This document shows, piece after piece, positions 9,063 through 17,729 of a stretch of DNA of 64,000 nucleotides (within the stretch, counting starts at the first letter, position 1; every line of letters starts with the position of its first letter). The notes under the pieces were generated by a model. The model was not told the DNA's origin and did not search any database. It saw nothing but the letters and a program-made list of their open reading frames with translations. Origin of the DNA: Polaribacter sp. IC073. Lineage in GTDB: Bacteria > Bacteroidota > Bacteroidia > Flavobacteriales > Flavobacteriaceae. The translations under genes were made by a program, and so were the position numbers. The DNA is taken from positions 372,001 to 436,000 of the forward strand of contig NZ_VORS01000002.1 in NCBI RefSeq assembly GCF_007997075.1, given 5' to 3'.

Positions 9063-9809
9063 TTATTGTAAAATCTTTACCTCAATATCTTTTAAAACAA
9101 TTTCTGATACTTTTTTAAGCTCATTGTTTTCAAATGCTTTATCAATATTATTTAAAGAAACTGTTTTCTTTAAAGACTTGTAATTATGATAGTCTACAAA
9201 ACGAATTCCGTTTATAATACATTGTTCTTTTAGAACTCTAAAACGTTTTCCACCACCATTTGTATGGTAAGAATACGCTAAATAATCTATTAAAAAATCT
9301 TCTTTTCCGATCCAGTAAATAAAAATGTCTTCAAAGTCTTCTCCTCCTCCATTTTCAGAAAAGGTAACTTCAACTTTGTAATAATCCTTTCCTTTTATAG
9401 TAGCCGCTTTTAGTAACTTTTTATTGACTGCTTTGTCATTTAAACCATGAGGCAAAACAGAAAAATAATGTACAGAATTTACAGAATTTGAGTATTTACT
9501 TGCCATTAAATCTGGAATAGGAAATTCTTCTGCATTTACTTCTCTAGTAAAGCCATTATTACGAACGATGTCTGATATTATTTCACCTTCTTCTGTTATT
9601 TGATTTCTAATTAAAACAAATTTTCCATTCGTTTCTCTAAGCGCAACGTATTCTTTGTCTCTAAAATTAAAACTAATTTCTGAATTTGCTACTTTATCTG
9701 CCCCAGAATACACAATTGTTTTATCGATAACTTGTTGTGCAGTCAACTTTGTTTCAGAGGTTTTACAAGAAAATAAAAATGCTAGTAAAAAGAGGGATAA
9801 ATATTTCAT
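9063..9809 (-). CDS. DUF6503 family lipoprotein
   Basis: This 248-residue protein has a lipoprotein signal peptide ending in LFSC (C15). The mature part begins with a short helix (AQQVIDKTIVYSG), then a series of beta strands rich in aromatic residues, including YWIGKEDFLIDYLAYSYHTNGGGKRFRV. This fits the DUF6503 family of Bacteroidota, which has an LolA-like or lipocalin-like beta architecture. No catalytic motif is visible and the function is unknown. The gene is transcribed away from smpB and has its own TAnnTTTG match upstream. Confidence 0.7.
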   Translation of the reverse strand: MKYLSLFLLAFLFSCKTSETKLTAQQVIDKTIVYSGADKVANSEISFNFRDKEYVALRETNGKFVLIRNQITEEGEIISDIVRNNGFTREVNAEEFPIPDLMASKYSNSVNSVHYFSVLPHGLNDKAVNKKLLKAATIKGKDYYKVEVTFSENGGGEDFEDIFIYWIGKEDFLIDYLAYSYHTNGGGKRFRVLKEQCIINGIRFVDYHNYKSLKKTVSLNNIDKAFENNELKKVSEIVLKDIEVKILQ

Positions 9810-9837
9810 TTATTTTTGTTTGATCTTAAATAGATTT

Positions 9838-9845
9838 CAAAATTA
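9838..9845 (-). promoter_or_regulatory. Candidate -7 element for the DUF6503 gene
   Basis: The reverse strand reads TAATTTTG, a full TAnnTTTG match, 29 bases upstream of the start. Confidence 0.45.
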
Positions 9846-9870
9846 CGTTTCTTTCCCGAGTGTAAAAATG

Positions 9871-9878
9871 TATCTTTG
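9871..9878 (+). promoter_or_regulatory. Candidate -7 element for smpB
   Basis: TATCTTTG matches TAnnTTTG and lies 23 bases upstream of the smpB ATG. Confidence 0.5.
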
Positions 9879-9900
9879 TTAAAATTAAAACAAAATATTG

Positions 9901-10365
9901 ATGGTTCAAAAAAACATCAACATAAAAAATAAAAAGGCACGTTTCGAATTTGAAATTCTAGACAAATATGTGGCTGGAATTCAGTTAACAGGTACAGAAA
10001 TTAAATCGATTCGATTAAGTCAGGCTAGAATTACAGAGAGTTTCTGTGAGTTTAACGAGCGCGGAGAATTGTTTATTGTAAACATGTACATTCAAGAATA
10101 TATGTTTGGCCATCACTTTAATCACAAACCTAAAAGTGAACGTAGGTTATTGATGCATAAACGAGAATTACGTAGTTTAAAAAAAGATGTTGAAGCGAAA
10201 GGAAATACAATTGTTCCTTTACGTTTGTTTATTAATGATAGAGGTTTTGCCAAATTAGAAATTGCTTTAGCTAAAGGAAAACAAACGCATGATAAACGAG
10301 AAGTTATAAAAGACAGAGACAATAAACGTGATTTGGCTCGAATTAAAAAGAGTTTTAATTCATAA
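9901..10365 (+). CDS. smpB: SsrA-binding protein SmpB
   Basis: This 154-residue protein delivers tmRNA to stalled ribosomes in trans-translation. Family signatures are present: NKKARFEFEI at the N-terminus, GTEIKSIR, and the tail KGKQTHDKREVIKDRD followed by a basic C-terminal stretch that becomes helical in the ribosome channel. An in-frame TTG precedes the ATG at 9901; the ATG gives the usual length. The ssrA gene is not visible in this window. A prenyltransferase gene follows after only nine bases and may be cotranscribed. Confidence 0.95.
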   Translation: MVQKNINIKNKKARFEFEILDKYVAGIQLTGTEIKSIRLSQARITESFCEFNERGELFIVNMYIQEYMFGHHFNHKPKSERRLLMHKRELRSLKKDVEAKGNTIVPLRLFINDRGFAKLEIALAKGKQTHDKREVIKDRDNKRDLARIKKSFNS

Positions 10366-10374
10366 ATTTAGTTT

Positions 10375-11298
10375 ATGCTTTTTTATTTAAAACTAATTCG
10401 TTACAAAAACCTTCTAATGGTTTTATTAACAATGGTTTTAACAAAGTATGCGTTGGTTCATTCCTTCATAACAAATAGTTTTTTAACTAATTTTGAATTC
10501 TCAATTTTAACTTTAAGTGTCTTATTAATTACTGCTGGCGGTTATATAATCAATGATATTTTTGATATTGAAGCTGATAAAATAAATAAACCTGATAAAG
10601 TGTTTATTGATAAAAAGGTTTCTAAAAAAAGTGCTTGGAAAGTTTATTTTATAGTAACTTTTTTAGGATTTACTTTAGGTGTTTATATTTCAATTTATAA
10701 TGTTTTTACTTACTTAAGTTCTGTATTTATTTTTACAAGCCTTGGGCTTTTCTTTTATTCAAAGTATTTAAAAAAAATTCCAATAATTGGTAATTTTACG
10801 GTTTCAATATTTATTGGACTTGTTATTTATATCGTTTACCTTTTTGATTTTAAATACCTTAAATTTTGGAATTTAACCCATGATAAAGTAGAAAATTTAA
10901 CATTATTTTTGCCCGTTTGGGGTGCTGTAATTCTTTATTCATTTTTCGCATTTCTTACAACATTAATTAGAGAAATTATTAAAGATATTGAAGATATTAA
11001 TGGAGATTTAAAAATAAAAGCAAAAACACTTCCTATTTTATTTGGTAGAAAAAGAGCTTCTAAAGTCGCTTTTTTCTTCTCATGTATTTTATTACTGTTC
11101 TTATTAGTAATTTTTCAAACCTTGAAGAATGAGCCTTTACTTTTAGTTTACGGAGGCATTTTTATGCTACTACCACTACTCTATTTTATGCATTCTTTGT
11201 GGTTAGCAGAAAGTAAAAAAGATTTTTCTAAATTGAGTAGTTTGATGAAAATAATTATGCTTTTCGGAGTTTTATCAATGTTACTTTTTAAACTTTAG
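10375..11298 (+). CDS. UbiA family prenyltransferase
   Basis: This 307-residue membrane protein has about eight to nine predicted helices. The first aspartate-rich site NDIFDIEAD lies at residues 60-68 and the second (DIEDINGDLKIKAKTLP) near residue 204. Both bind the magnesium-diphosphate of a prenyl donor. Bacteroidota homologues are usually annotated as geranylgeranylglycerol-phosphate geranylgeranyltransferase-like. The acceptor is not clear from sequence, and menaquinone or heme pathway members share the fold. It follows smpB closely and converges with the MFS gene. Confidence 0.8.
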   Translation: MLFYLKLIRYKNLLMVLLTMVLTKYALVHSFITNSFLTNFEFSILTLSVLLITAGGYIINDIFDIEADKINKPDKVFIDKKVSKKSAWKVYFIVTFLGFTLGVYISIYNVFTYLSSVFIFTSLGLFFYSKYLKKIPIIGNFTVSIFIGLVIYIVYLFDFKYLKFWNLTHDKVENLTLFLPVWGAVILYSFFAFLTTLIREIIKDIEDINGDLKIKAKTLPILFGRKRASKVAFFFSCILLLFLLVIFQTLKNEPLLLVYGGIFMLLPLLYFMHSLWLAESKKDFSKLSSLMKIIMLFGVLSMLLFKL

Positions 11299-11316
11299 AA
11301 CTGTAGCTTTATCAAG

Positions 11317-12642
11317 CTAAAGCTTCTTTATGTTGTGCTGAGGGTTTTTTACCTTAATGGCAGCAATCCCCAAGAAAAGAATAAAAGAAAGTAACAAATA
11401 CCCTACGTAACTATAAGTACCAAAATTAGTGTAACAATAACTAAACAAACTTGGCGCAATAGCACTTGCAATTACTAAAAAGCTCATTATTTTACCGGTG
11501 ATAGCGCCTAGAAAGTTCCGCCCGAAATAACGTGGCCAGGTAACGGCATTTACAACAGCAAAAAGGCCACTGTAAATTCCTAAACCAAGAATTAAAAGAT
11601 AAATACCTATCGTATTATCTAAAATTAAAACTCCTACAGAGGCTAGAAATCCGCCAAATAACATGATATAAAGGTATATTTTATGTTGAATATAATCGCT
11701 TAGAATGTTAGCAACTGTAGAAACGGAAATTGCAATTATAGAAATTGGTAAAAAGACTGCAATTGCAGCTGTTTTATCATAACCCTGCGTTTTAAAGATT
11801 GAAATTACATGAAAAGTAAAACCTGTACTAAAAAAACTATTAAAGGCAAGTGCTAAGCCAAAGACCCAAAAAGCTCTTGTTTTTTTTGCTTCTTCTAAAG
11901 TGAAGTTAACTTCAGTATTTTTTATTGTTTTTTTCTGATATTTCTTTTTTGAAACAAAACCATCAGGAATTAAACCAAAATCTTCTGGTTTATTTCTATA
12001 AAACTGAAGTATTAAAATACTGAAAATAAATAAACATATTGCTAAAATCTGCCAACTTACTTCCCATCCATTTTTATCAATTAAATAATTAAATAATATT
12101 GGCGAACTAGAAAAACCTAACGAAACGGCAATACTGCTTATAGAATTTACTTTTCCTCGATTCTTATCAAACCACATCATTACCATATTTCTAGAAGACA
12201 TAGTTAGCACTCCTTGTCCGCAAAAACGAACTAAGAAAAACAGGGAACTAAGCAAAAAAAAAGGAACGAACCAAGATGTTGTATTAAAAAAAAGTTTAAT
12301 GGTATCACTAATTCCTTCTGCAAATGAAAAGACAATTAACGCAACCGCTAAAAAAAATGCTGCAAAAAAAGCAACAAATCTTGCACCAAATTTATCAAAT
12401 AATCTTCCGGCTTTTGTAACAAAAAAAGCACTTAACAAAGTACCTATTAAATATGCATTGCTAAATTGATTTCTAGTTAAACCGAGTGCATCTTTAACGG
12501 GATCTGTAAAAACAGAAACACCAACTGTTTGACCAGGAATACTAAATAAAACACCGATACTTCCAAAAATAAGAACTACATATCCGTAGAAAAATGGCCA
12601 CTTTTTAGGATTTATAAGAGAAAAAGAATTTGGATTTTTCAT
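11317..12642 (-). CDS. Major facilitator superfamily transporter
   Basis: This 441-residue protein has about twelve hydrophobic segments and the motif-A-like loop GRLFDKFGAR between helices 2 and 3. It resembles the MFS subgroup that includes monocarboxylate and oxalate/formate carriers, for example in the N-terminal FFYGYVVLIFGSIG and the SRNMVMMWFDKNRG loop. The substrate cannot be assigned. It lies 11 bases downstream of a drug/metabolite exporter gene on the same strand, so the two are probably cotranscribed. Confidence 0.85.
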   Translation of the reverse strand: MKNPNSFSLINPKKWPFFYGYVVLIFGSIGVLFSIPGQTVGVSVFTDPVKDALGLTRNQFSNAYLIGTLLSAFFVTKAGRLFDKFGARFVAFFAAFFLAVALIVFSFAEGISDTIKLFFNTTSWFVPFFLLSSLFFLVRFCGQGVLTMSSRNMVMMWFDKNRGKVNSISSIAVSLGFSSSPILFNYLIDKNGWEVSWQILAICLFIFSILILQFYRNKPEDFGLIPDGFVSKKKYQKKTIKNTEVNFTLEEAKKTRAFWVFGLALAFNSFFSTGFTFHVISIFKTQGYDKTAAIAVFLPISIIAISVSTVANILSDYIQHKIYLYIMLFGGFLASVGVLILDNTIGIYLLILGLGIYSGLFAVVNAVTWPRYFGRNFLGAITGKIMSFLVIASAIAPSLFSYCYTNFGTYSYVGYLLLSFILFLGIAAIKVKNPQHNIKKL

Positions 12643-12653
12643 TTCGAAATTCT

Positions 12654-13574
12654 TTAGGGTTTAATAGGTTCTTCCGCAGAAACTTTTGCGATTCTTTTAC
12701 GAGAAGTAATAAAATAAACTCCAGATAACAATATCCCAGATGCAATAATAGATTGTGTAGTTAACACTTCATCTAGAAAATACCAACCCAAAAACATTGC
12801 AACTATTGGATTTACATAAGAAGAAGTTGCTACTTTCTCTGTTGAAACTAGTTTTAACAAATAGTTAAAAGCTGTAAAGGCAATAATGCTTCCAAATACA
12901 ACTAACATCACCATAGAAAATTGTACTTGCTGAGACCATTCTAAAGGAGATATCATGGTTTCATTAAAACTGAAACTCATCAATAATAATACAGTACCTG
13001 CAAATAACATTTGATAACCGGTAGTGACAAAGAAGTTTTTAGGTAAATCTGCTTTAGAGACAAAAACACCTCCATAAGCCCAACTTAACACGCAAGTGAA
13101 AATCATAAAAATACCCAGCAAACTACCTTCTGATGTGGTAATAGATTGTTGGCTAACTAATAAATACATACCCATAAGACCTAATGAAACACCAATTATA
13201 GATTGTTTTTGCATTGGCTTTCTGTCTATTAATCGCAATAGAATTAAAACAAATAATGGCTGAGTAGAAGCTAACAAAGCCGCAAAACCACTATCTAAAT
13301 AGTTTAAAGCCCAAACAAAAACACCGTTTCCATACACCAAAAATAAAACACCAGAAATAAAGCAATTGAGAAGTTGTTTCTTAGTGATTCTAAGGTTTAG
13401 TTTCATGATTTTTGCAATAATCATAATTAAAATACCAGCTACAGAAAACCGTATGGAAGCCATAAAAAATGCAGGTAACGCGGTAACTGCAATTTTATTG
13501 AACAAATAAGTTGAACCCCAAACAATATAGATTGTAAAAAATGCTATAACTATGAGTATTTTTGAATTTTTCAA
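12654..13574 (-). CDS. EamA/DMT family transporter
   Basis: This is a ten-helix drug/metabolite transporter with two EamA halves: VWGSTYLFNKIAV opens the first and SWAYGGVFVSK marks the second. The C-terminus is short and basic. The frame is open up to an ATG at 13682, but I prefer the TTG at 13572-13574 (306 residues). The N-terminus then becomes M-KNSKILIVIAFF, normal for the family. A TAnnTTTG promoter match also lies at 13593-13600, inside the longer version. The substrate is unknown; amino acids or related metabolites are usual for the family. Confidence 0.8.
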   Translation of the reverse strand: MKNSKILIVIAFFTIYIVWGSTYLFNKIAVTALPAFFMASIRFSVAGILIMIIAKIMKLNLRITKKQLLNCFISGVLFLVYGNGVFVWALNYLDSGFAALLASTQPLFVLILLRLIDRKPMQKQSIIGVSLGLMGMYLLVSQQSITTSEGSLLGIFMIFTCVLSWAYGGVFVSKADLPKNFFVTTGYQMLFAGTVLLLMSFSFNETMISPLEWSQQVQFSMVMLVVFGSIIAFTAFNYLLKLVSTEKVATSSYVNPIVAMFLGWYFLDEVLTTQSIIASGILLSGVYFITSRKRIAKVSAEEPIKP

Positions 13575-13592
13575 GATGTTTAAATTTATAAT

Positions 13593-13600
13593 CAAAGATA
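13593..13600 (-). promoter_or_regulatory. Candidate -7 element for the EamA transporter
   Basis: The reverse strand reads TATCTTTG. Its place 19 bases upstream of the TTG start and downstream of the first ATG supports the shorter gene model. Confidence 0.45.
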
Positions 13601-13799
13601 GATTATAAAATAATTTTAATTGCTTTATTTTTTCCTTATAAATGAATAAATAACAGGAATAATAAGTAACAAATTGTACCAATAAAGAAGCGCTAAAGTT
13701 TAACTTTTGTACATTATAAATTGATAAAAGGTAGATTCTTATATTTGAAATGCGTTAAAGATTGATTCAAATAAATTAAATATTTTTTAATTCCGTAAC

Positions 13800-13807
13800 T
13801 ATTTTTG
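13800..13807 (+). promoter_or_regulatory. Candidate -7 element for the Pmp3-like gene
   Basis: TATTTTTG matches TAnnTTTG 31 bases upstream of the ATG at 13838. Confidence 0.45.
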
Positions 13808-13837
13808 CAGGATAACAATCTATAAAAACAAATTATT

Positions 13838-13993
13838 ATGTCAATTTTAACAATTATTCTAAGTGTATTATTACCACCATTAGCCGTTTTTTTAAATCAC
13901 GGAATCGGTAAACAATTTTTATTGAGTGTATTACTTACAATCTTAGGATGGTTGCCAGGTGTTATTCACGCATTGTACGTAAATGGTAAATAA
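13838..13993 (+). CDS. Pmp3/YqaE family small membrane protein
   Basis: A 51-residue frame from ATG 13838 to TAA 13991-13993 encodes a two-helix membrane protein. The segments ILSVLLPPLAVFL and FLLSVLLTILGWLPGVIHALYV match the Pmp3/YqaE (UPF0057) family, including the conserved PP pair, the GWLPG turn and the short NGK tail. Family members are linked to membrane potential and salt or cold stress in yeast, plants and bacteria; the molecular role is not settled. The gene stands alone between divergent and convergent neighbours. Confidence 0.88.
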   Translation: MSILTIILSVLLPPLAVFLNHGIGKQFLLSVLLTILGWLPGVIHALYVNGK

Positions 13994-14123
13994 ATTATAG
14001 TATTTCACAAACTGTTTTAGGTTACATTTTTATTTCTTGAGAAAAATAAATTTTAAAAAATTGAATTATAACAAATTAATTTATAAACACAAAACAGTTT
14101 CTATATTAAGTACTTTATTTCAA

Positions 14124-14167
14124 CACAAAAAAAGTGGCCAAACATTCGATGTATTTGGTCACTTTAT
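14124..14167. terminator. Terminator of the histidine operon
   Basis: AAAGTGGCCAAA (14131-14142) pairs with TTTGGTCACTTT (14154-14165) with one G-U pair. The A-run to its left gives the U-run for minus-strand transcripts. It lies 20 bases past the hisIE stop. Confidence 0.75.
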
Positions 14168-14186
14168 ATTTTATAAATAATTAAGT

Positions 14187-14786
14187 TTATTTTTGTCTTC
14201 CTTTCAACTCTGCTTCAATATCTTTTAAAGTGAATCCTTTCGCTTGCAACAACATTAAATAATGGAACAATAAATCGGCAGATTCATATACAAATAACTC
14301 ATCGTTATTATCCATTGCTTCAATAACAGTTTCCACTGCCTCTTCACCCACTTTCTGCGCTATTTTATTAATTCCTTTGTCAAATAGACTAGCTACATAA
14401 GATTTTTGAGTGTCTTTATTGGCAACTCTTTCTGTTATAACATTTTCTAAAGTTGAAAAGAAGCCAAAGTTTGAATTATTTTCTTCATTCCAACACGTAT
14501 CAGATCCTTTATGGCACGTTGGTCCATTCGGATTAACAGAAATAAGTAAAGAATCATTATCACAATCTAGCTTTATATCAACTAAATTCAACACATTTCC
14601 ACTTTCTTCGCCTTTCGTCCACAAACGTTTTTTAGTTCTAGAATAGAACGTAACAAATTTTGTTTCTTGTGTTTTTTTGAATGCTTCTTCATTCATGTAC
14701 CCCAACATCAATACATTTTTTGTGGTGGCATCTTGAATGATTGCAGGTACTAATCCGTCGTTATTTTTATTGAAATCTATTGTCAT
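14187..14786 (-). CDS. hisIE: HisIE: phosphoribosyl-AMP cyclohydrolase / phosphoribosyl-ATP pyrophosphatase
   Basis: This 199-residue bifunctional enzyme performs steps 2 and 3 of histidine synthesis. The HisI half (residues 1 to about 105) shows VLMLGYMNEEA, LWTKGEESGN, the metal site DCDNDSLL and GPTCHKGSDTCW. The HisE half follows with KVGEEAVETVIEA and DLLFHYLMLL, the MazG-like magnesium site. It is the last gene of the his operon and its start overlaps the preceding GNAT gene stop by one base. Confidence 0.96.
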   Translation of the reverse strand: MTIDFNKNNDGLVPAIIQDATTKNVLMLGYMNEEAFKKTQETKFVTFYSRTKKRLWTKGEESGNVLNLVDIKLDCDNDSLLISVNPNGPTCHKGSDTCWNEENNSNFGFFSTLENVITERVANKDTQKSYVASLFDKGINKIAQKVGEEAVETVIEAMDNNDELFVYESADLLFHYLMLLQAKGFTLKDIEAELKGRQK

Positions 14787-15247
14787 TATTTTAATTTTAA
14801 CTCCATTTTTACATCAGCAGATTCAAAATGAGCATCTACTACTTCTACATGTTTAAAACCTAACTTTTCGTATAATTTTAAAGCACTTTCTAACTTACTA
14901 CTTGATTCTAACGTAATTATTTCTATATTTTTATCGATACAAATGTCAATACAAATTTGCATTAATTTCTTTCCTATTCCTAACCCTTTGTATCCATTTA
15001 CAACACCTAATTTCAATATTTCGAAGGTATTTTTATTCACAGGAATTAAACTTATTGTTCCAATAATTTTAGCTTCTAAATGTGCTAAAAAGATGTAACC
15101 CCCTTTGTCTAAATACTTTTGAGGGTTGTCTAATAAATCATCATCTGCTTTTTCATACAAATTATGTGCATGCAACCAGTTTAAAGAAATCTCTTTAAAT
15201 TGTTCATGGTATTTATCTTCGTAACTTTTAATTTGCAACCCTTTCAT
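14786..15247 (-). CDS. GNAT family acetyltransferase inside the his operon
   Basis: This 153-residue protein has the acetyl-CoA site of the GNAT fold in LGIGKKLMQ, preceded by the beta strand FEILKLGVVNGYKG. The C-terminal ALKLYEKLGFKHVEV is the usual helix-strand end. The start ESYEDKYHEQFKEISLNWL resembles stand-alone metabolite N-acetyltransferases. The gene lies between hisF (16 bases) and hisIE (1-base overlap), so it must be transcribed with the operon. No histidine step needs an acetyltransferase. The substrate is unknown. Confidence 0.82.
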   Translation of the reverse strand: MKGLQIKSYEDKYHEQFKEISLNWLHAHNLYEKADDDLLDNPQKYLDKGGYIFLAHLEAKIIGTISLIPVNKNTFEILKLGVVNGYKGLGIGKKLMQICIDICIDKNIEIITLESSSKLESALKLYEKLGFKHVEVVDAHFESADVKMELKLK

Positions 15248-15263
15248 ACCTACTTTTTTGAAA

Positions 15264-16019
15264 TTAAAGTCGAACAGGAATGTTATTCTCTTTTAATTCT
15301 TTTTTTAACTCTAAAATAGGTATTTCACCAAAGTGAAAAACACTTGCTGCCAATGCTGCGTCAGATTTTCCAATTTTAAAAGTATCTATAAAGTGTTGTA
15401 CCGTTCCTGCACCACCAGAAGCAATGATTGGTATGTTTAATTTTGTTGATAATTTAGCTAAAGCTTCATTTGCAAAACCAGCTTTTGTACCATCATTATT
15501 CATAGAAGTGAACAAAATTTCTCCTGCGCCCCGTTTCTCTACTTCTTTTGCCCAATCGAATAAATTGAGCTCTGTAGCAATTGTTCCGCCTGCTAAATGC
15601 ACAATCCATTCTCCATCAATTTGTTTCGCATCAATTGCAACCACCACACATTGATTTCCGAATTTTTCTGCCAATTCATTTACCAAATTGGGTCTTTTTA
15701 TGGCAGATGAATTTATAGAAACTTTATCTGCACCAGATTTTAACAATAAATCTACATCTGCAATTGAAGAAATTCCGCCACCAACTGTAAACGGAATATT
15801 AACTTGTTCTGCAACCTTTAAAACCATTTCTAACATGGTTTTTCTACCTTCTAATGTTGCCGAAATATCTAGAAAAACCAATTCATCAGCACCTAAATCT
15901 GCATATTGTTTTGCTAAAACTACAGGATCTCCTGCATCAATTAAATTCACGAAATTAACACCTTTTACAGTTCTTCCGTTTTTAATATCTAAACAAGGTA
16001 TTATTCTTTTTGTTAACAT
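15264..16019 (-). CDS. hisF: Imidazole glycerol phosphate synthase, cyclase subunit HisF
   Basis: HisF closes the imidazole ring using ammonia from HisH and releases IGP and AICAR. The (beta/alpha)8 barrel signatures are present: [19 protein letters not shown] at the N-terminus with the catalytic aspartate, [18 protein letters not shown], and the phosphate loops ASGGAGT and [10 protein letters not shown] choose the ATG at 16017-16019 (251 residues); an earlier ATG six codons upstream would add a tail outside the family. The spacer to hisA is occupied by a family A hairpin. Confidence 0.96.
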   Translation of the reverse strand: MLTKRIIPCLDIKNGRTVKGVNFVNLIDAGDPVVLAKQYADLGADELVFLDISATLEGRKTMLEMVLKVAEQVNIPFTVGGGISSIADVDLLLKSGADKVSINSSAIKRPNLVNELAEKFGNQCVVVAIDAKQIDGEWIVHLAGGTIATELNLFDWAKEVEKRGAGEILFTSMNNDGTKAGFANEALAKLSTKLNIPIIASGGAGTVQHFIDTFKIGKSDAALAASVFHFGEIPILELKKELKENNIPVRL

Positions 16020-16030
16020 TATTTCTGTCT

Positions 16031-16096
16031 TCGTCATTGCGAGGAACGAAGCAATCTGCTCTTAGTAAAGAGATTGCTTCGTTCCTCGCAATAACA
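16031..16096. repeat. Family A hairpin repeat, best preserved copy
   Basis: The arms 16036-16057 and 16071-16092 are perfect 22-bp inverted repeats (core GCGAGGAACGAAGCAATCT) around a 13-base loop. It fills almost the whole hisA-hisF spacer and would form a strong hairpin in the his mRNA. No T-run follows on the minus strand, so it is not a plain terminator. Confidence 0.9.
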
Positions 16097-16097
16097 T

Positions 16098-16835
16098 TTA
16101 GTTCGTTAATATAAAACTCTCTAACTGTTTTAAGCTAATTTTATTTTCATAAATCGCTTTCCCTATAATAACACCTTCACAACCATTTTCTGCTAATTTA
16201 GGCAATTCATCAAAGGTCGAAATTCCGCCAGAAGCAATTAATTTCACTTTTTTTACTTCAGATAAAATCTGTTGATAAATTTCGAAACTTGGTCCTTGTA
16301 ACATACCATCTTTAGAAATATCGGTACAAATTACATACTGAATTCCTTTTTGGTGATAATCAGCAATAAAAGGAATTAACTCTAATGTACTTTCTTCTTG
16401 CCAACCATTTGTAGCAATCTTTCCTCCTGAATTATCTGGATAAAAATCGGCTCCTAAAATAATTTTATGAGATCCATATTTAGCAATCCAACTTTCGAAA
16501 ATTTCGCTATTTTTTACAGCAATACTTCCTCCAGTAATTTGATTCGCTCCTGAATTGAAGGCAATTTCTAAATCTTTATCAGACTTTAAACCACCACCAA
16601 AATCAATTTTCAAATTAGTCTTAGAAGCAATTTGCTCTAATACTTTATGATTGATAATTTTACTTGCCTTTGCACCATCTAAATCTACCACATGTAAATA
16701 TTCAATTCCTGCGGCCTCAAATTCTTTGGCAACTTCTAACGGATTTTCATTATAAATTTTCTTTGTGCTATAATCGCCTTTTGTTAAACGAACACATTTT
16801 CCGTCTATAATATCTATTGCTGGTATTATTCTCAT
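16098..16835 (-). CDS. hisA: ProFAR isomerase HisA
   Basis: HisA isomerises ProFAR to PRFAR, step 4 of the pathway. The 245-residue half-barrel shows [20 protein letters not shown] with the catalytic aspartate, [20 protein letters not shown], the second catalytic aspartate in [13 protein letters not shown], and IASGGIS. Length is normal. It lies between hisH and hisF; the hisH-hisA spacer is unusually long (243 bp) and packed with three hairpin elements. Confidence 0.96.
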   Translation of the reverse strand: MRIIPAIDIIDGKCVRLTKGDYSTKKIYNENPLEVAKEFEAAGIEYLHVVDLDGAKASKIINHKVLEQIASKTNLKIDFGGGLKSDKDLEIAFNSGANQITGGSIAVKNSEIFESWIAKYGSHKIILGADFYPDNSGGKIATNGWQEESTLELIPFIADYHQKGIQYVICTDISKDGMLQGPSFEIYQQILSEVKKVKLIASGGISTFDELPKLAENGCEGVIIGKAIYENKISLKQLESFILTN

Positions 16836-16852
16836 TGATTAACTTGTTAAGC

Positions 16853-16880
16853 AACCCTGAACTTGTTTCAGGGTTTTTTT
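16853..16880 (+). repeat. Hairpin AACCCTGAA/TTCAGGGTT with T-run
   Basis: AACCCTGAA (16853-16861) pairs with TTCAGGGTT (16867-16875), followed by seven T on the plus strand. In that direction it looks like a terminator, but it lies antisense inside the his operon upstream of hisA. It is more likely one of the local hairpin repeats than a functional terminator. Confidence 0.65.
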
Positions 16881-16890
16881 ATTAATTATT

Positions 16891-16978
16891 GTCATTTCGA
16901 AATGAGCCTTTTTAGGCGATTGAGAAATCTTATCATGAGATTCCTAGATTCCTCTCCGTTCCTCATTCGGAATGACAT
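16891..16978. repeat. Family B repeat (GTCATTTCGAAATGA...GGAATGACA)
   Basis: The element starts with GTCATTTCGAAATGAGC and GAGAAATCT and ends with AGATTCCT...CTCATTCGGAATGACAT. A longer, partly decayed copy lies at 20017-20138 between hisD and hisC. It sits in the hisH-hisA spacer. Confidence 0.75.
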
Positions 16979-17043
16979 CCGTTATTATTTATAAATTCAG
17001 GAAGAACTAATAACTGCTCTTCTTCTTTTACTTTTTTTTGATC

Positions 17044-17075
17044 AGACCCTTCAGGTTTAAAAACCTGAAGGGTCT
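17044..17075. repeat. Family C hairpin repeat
   Basis: AGACCCTTCAGGTTT (17044-17058) and AAACCTGAAGGGTCT (17061-17075) are perfect inverted repeats with a two-base loop, four bases past the hisH stop. A related hairpin lies at 18883-18915 in the hisC-hisB spacer. Confidence 0.85.
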
Positions 17076-17078
17076 ATT

Positions 17079-17660
17079 CTATAACTTCAAGAAATTCTTT
17101 AATATTTGTTCTCCTGCTAAACCACTTTTTTCTGGATGAAACTGAGTTCCATAAAAATTATCTTTTTGCAATGCAGATGCATATTCAATTTCATAATCTG
17201 TTGTTGCAATTGCTTCTTTACAGTTTTCCGCGTAAAAACTATGTACCAAATACATAAATTCTTTTTCTTTGATTCCTGTAAATAAATCTGATTTCAAATC
17301 ATAAATTACGTTCCAACCCATTTGCGGAACTTTTACTGCATTTGAAAACTTTTTTATAGCTACATTAAAAATCCCCAATCCTTTTGTATTTCCTTCTTCC
17401 GAAAAATTACACATTAGTTGCATTCCTAAACAAATACCCAAAACAGGTTGTTTTAAAGTAGGAATTACGTTGTCTAATCCGCTTTCTTTTAGCATTTTCA
17501 TTGCAGAACTTGCTTCACCAACTCCAGGGAAAATTATTTTATCCGCAGCTTTTATTTCATCAATATTATTTGATAAAACAGCATTTACTCCTAAACGTTT
17601 AAAAGCAAACTGAATACTTTTAATATTACCCGCTCCGTAATCTATAATTACTAATTTCAT
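17079..17660 (-). CDS. hisH: IGP synthase glutamine amidotransferase subunit HisH
   Basis: HisH hydrolyses glutamine and passes ammonia to HisF. The class I amidotransferase triad is visible: the nucleophile cysteine in LGICLGMQLM, and the histidine and glutamate in GTQFHPEKSG. VIIDYGAGNIKS starts the protein and FPGVGEASSAM carries the oxyanion region. The 193-residue length is normal. It precedes hisA in the operon. Confidence 0.96.
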   Translation of the reverse strand: MKLVIIDYGAGNIKSIQFAFKRLGVNAVLSNNIDEIKAADKIIFPGVGEASSAMKMLKESGLDNVIPTLKQPVLGICLGMQLMCNFSEEGNTKGLGIFNVAIKKFSNAVKVPQMGWNVIYDLKSDLFTGIKEKEFMYLVHSFYAENCKEAIATTDYEIEYASALQKDNFYGTQFHPEKSGLAGEQILKNFLKL

Positions 17661-17726
17661 TTATTCGCTTTTCGCTTTTCGCTCTTGGCAATTAGCTAAA
17701 AGCTAAATGCTAAAAAACGAATCGCT
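17661..17726. repeat. Low-complexity GCTAAA repeat between hisB and hisH
   Basis: The spacer has two mirrored blocks: TTCGCTTTTCGCTTTTCGCT at 17663-17682 and several AGCTAAA-type heptamers at 17694-17712, ending with ACGAATCGCTAAA. The two blocks are partly complementary and could fold back on each other. It differs from the other spacer repeats. Confidence 0.6.
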
Positions 17727-17729
17727 AAA

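Noticed and set aside
8885..9118. 77-codon open frame on the plus strand
   Set aside because: It runs across two nested hairpin repeats and into the DUF6503 gene; the product has no recognisable pattern.
16853..16880. Hairpin with T-run read as a terminator inside the his operon
   Set aside because: The T-run is on the plus strand, antisense to the operon, so it would not stop his transcription; it is listed as a repeat.
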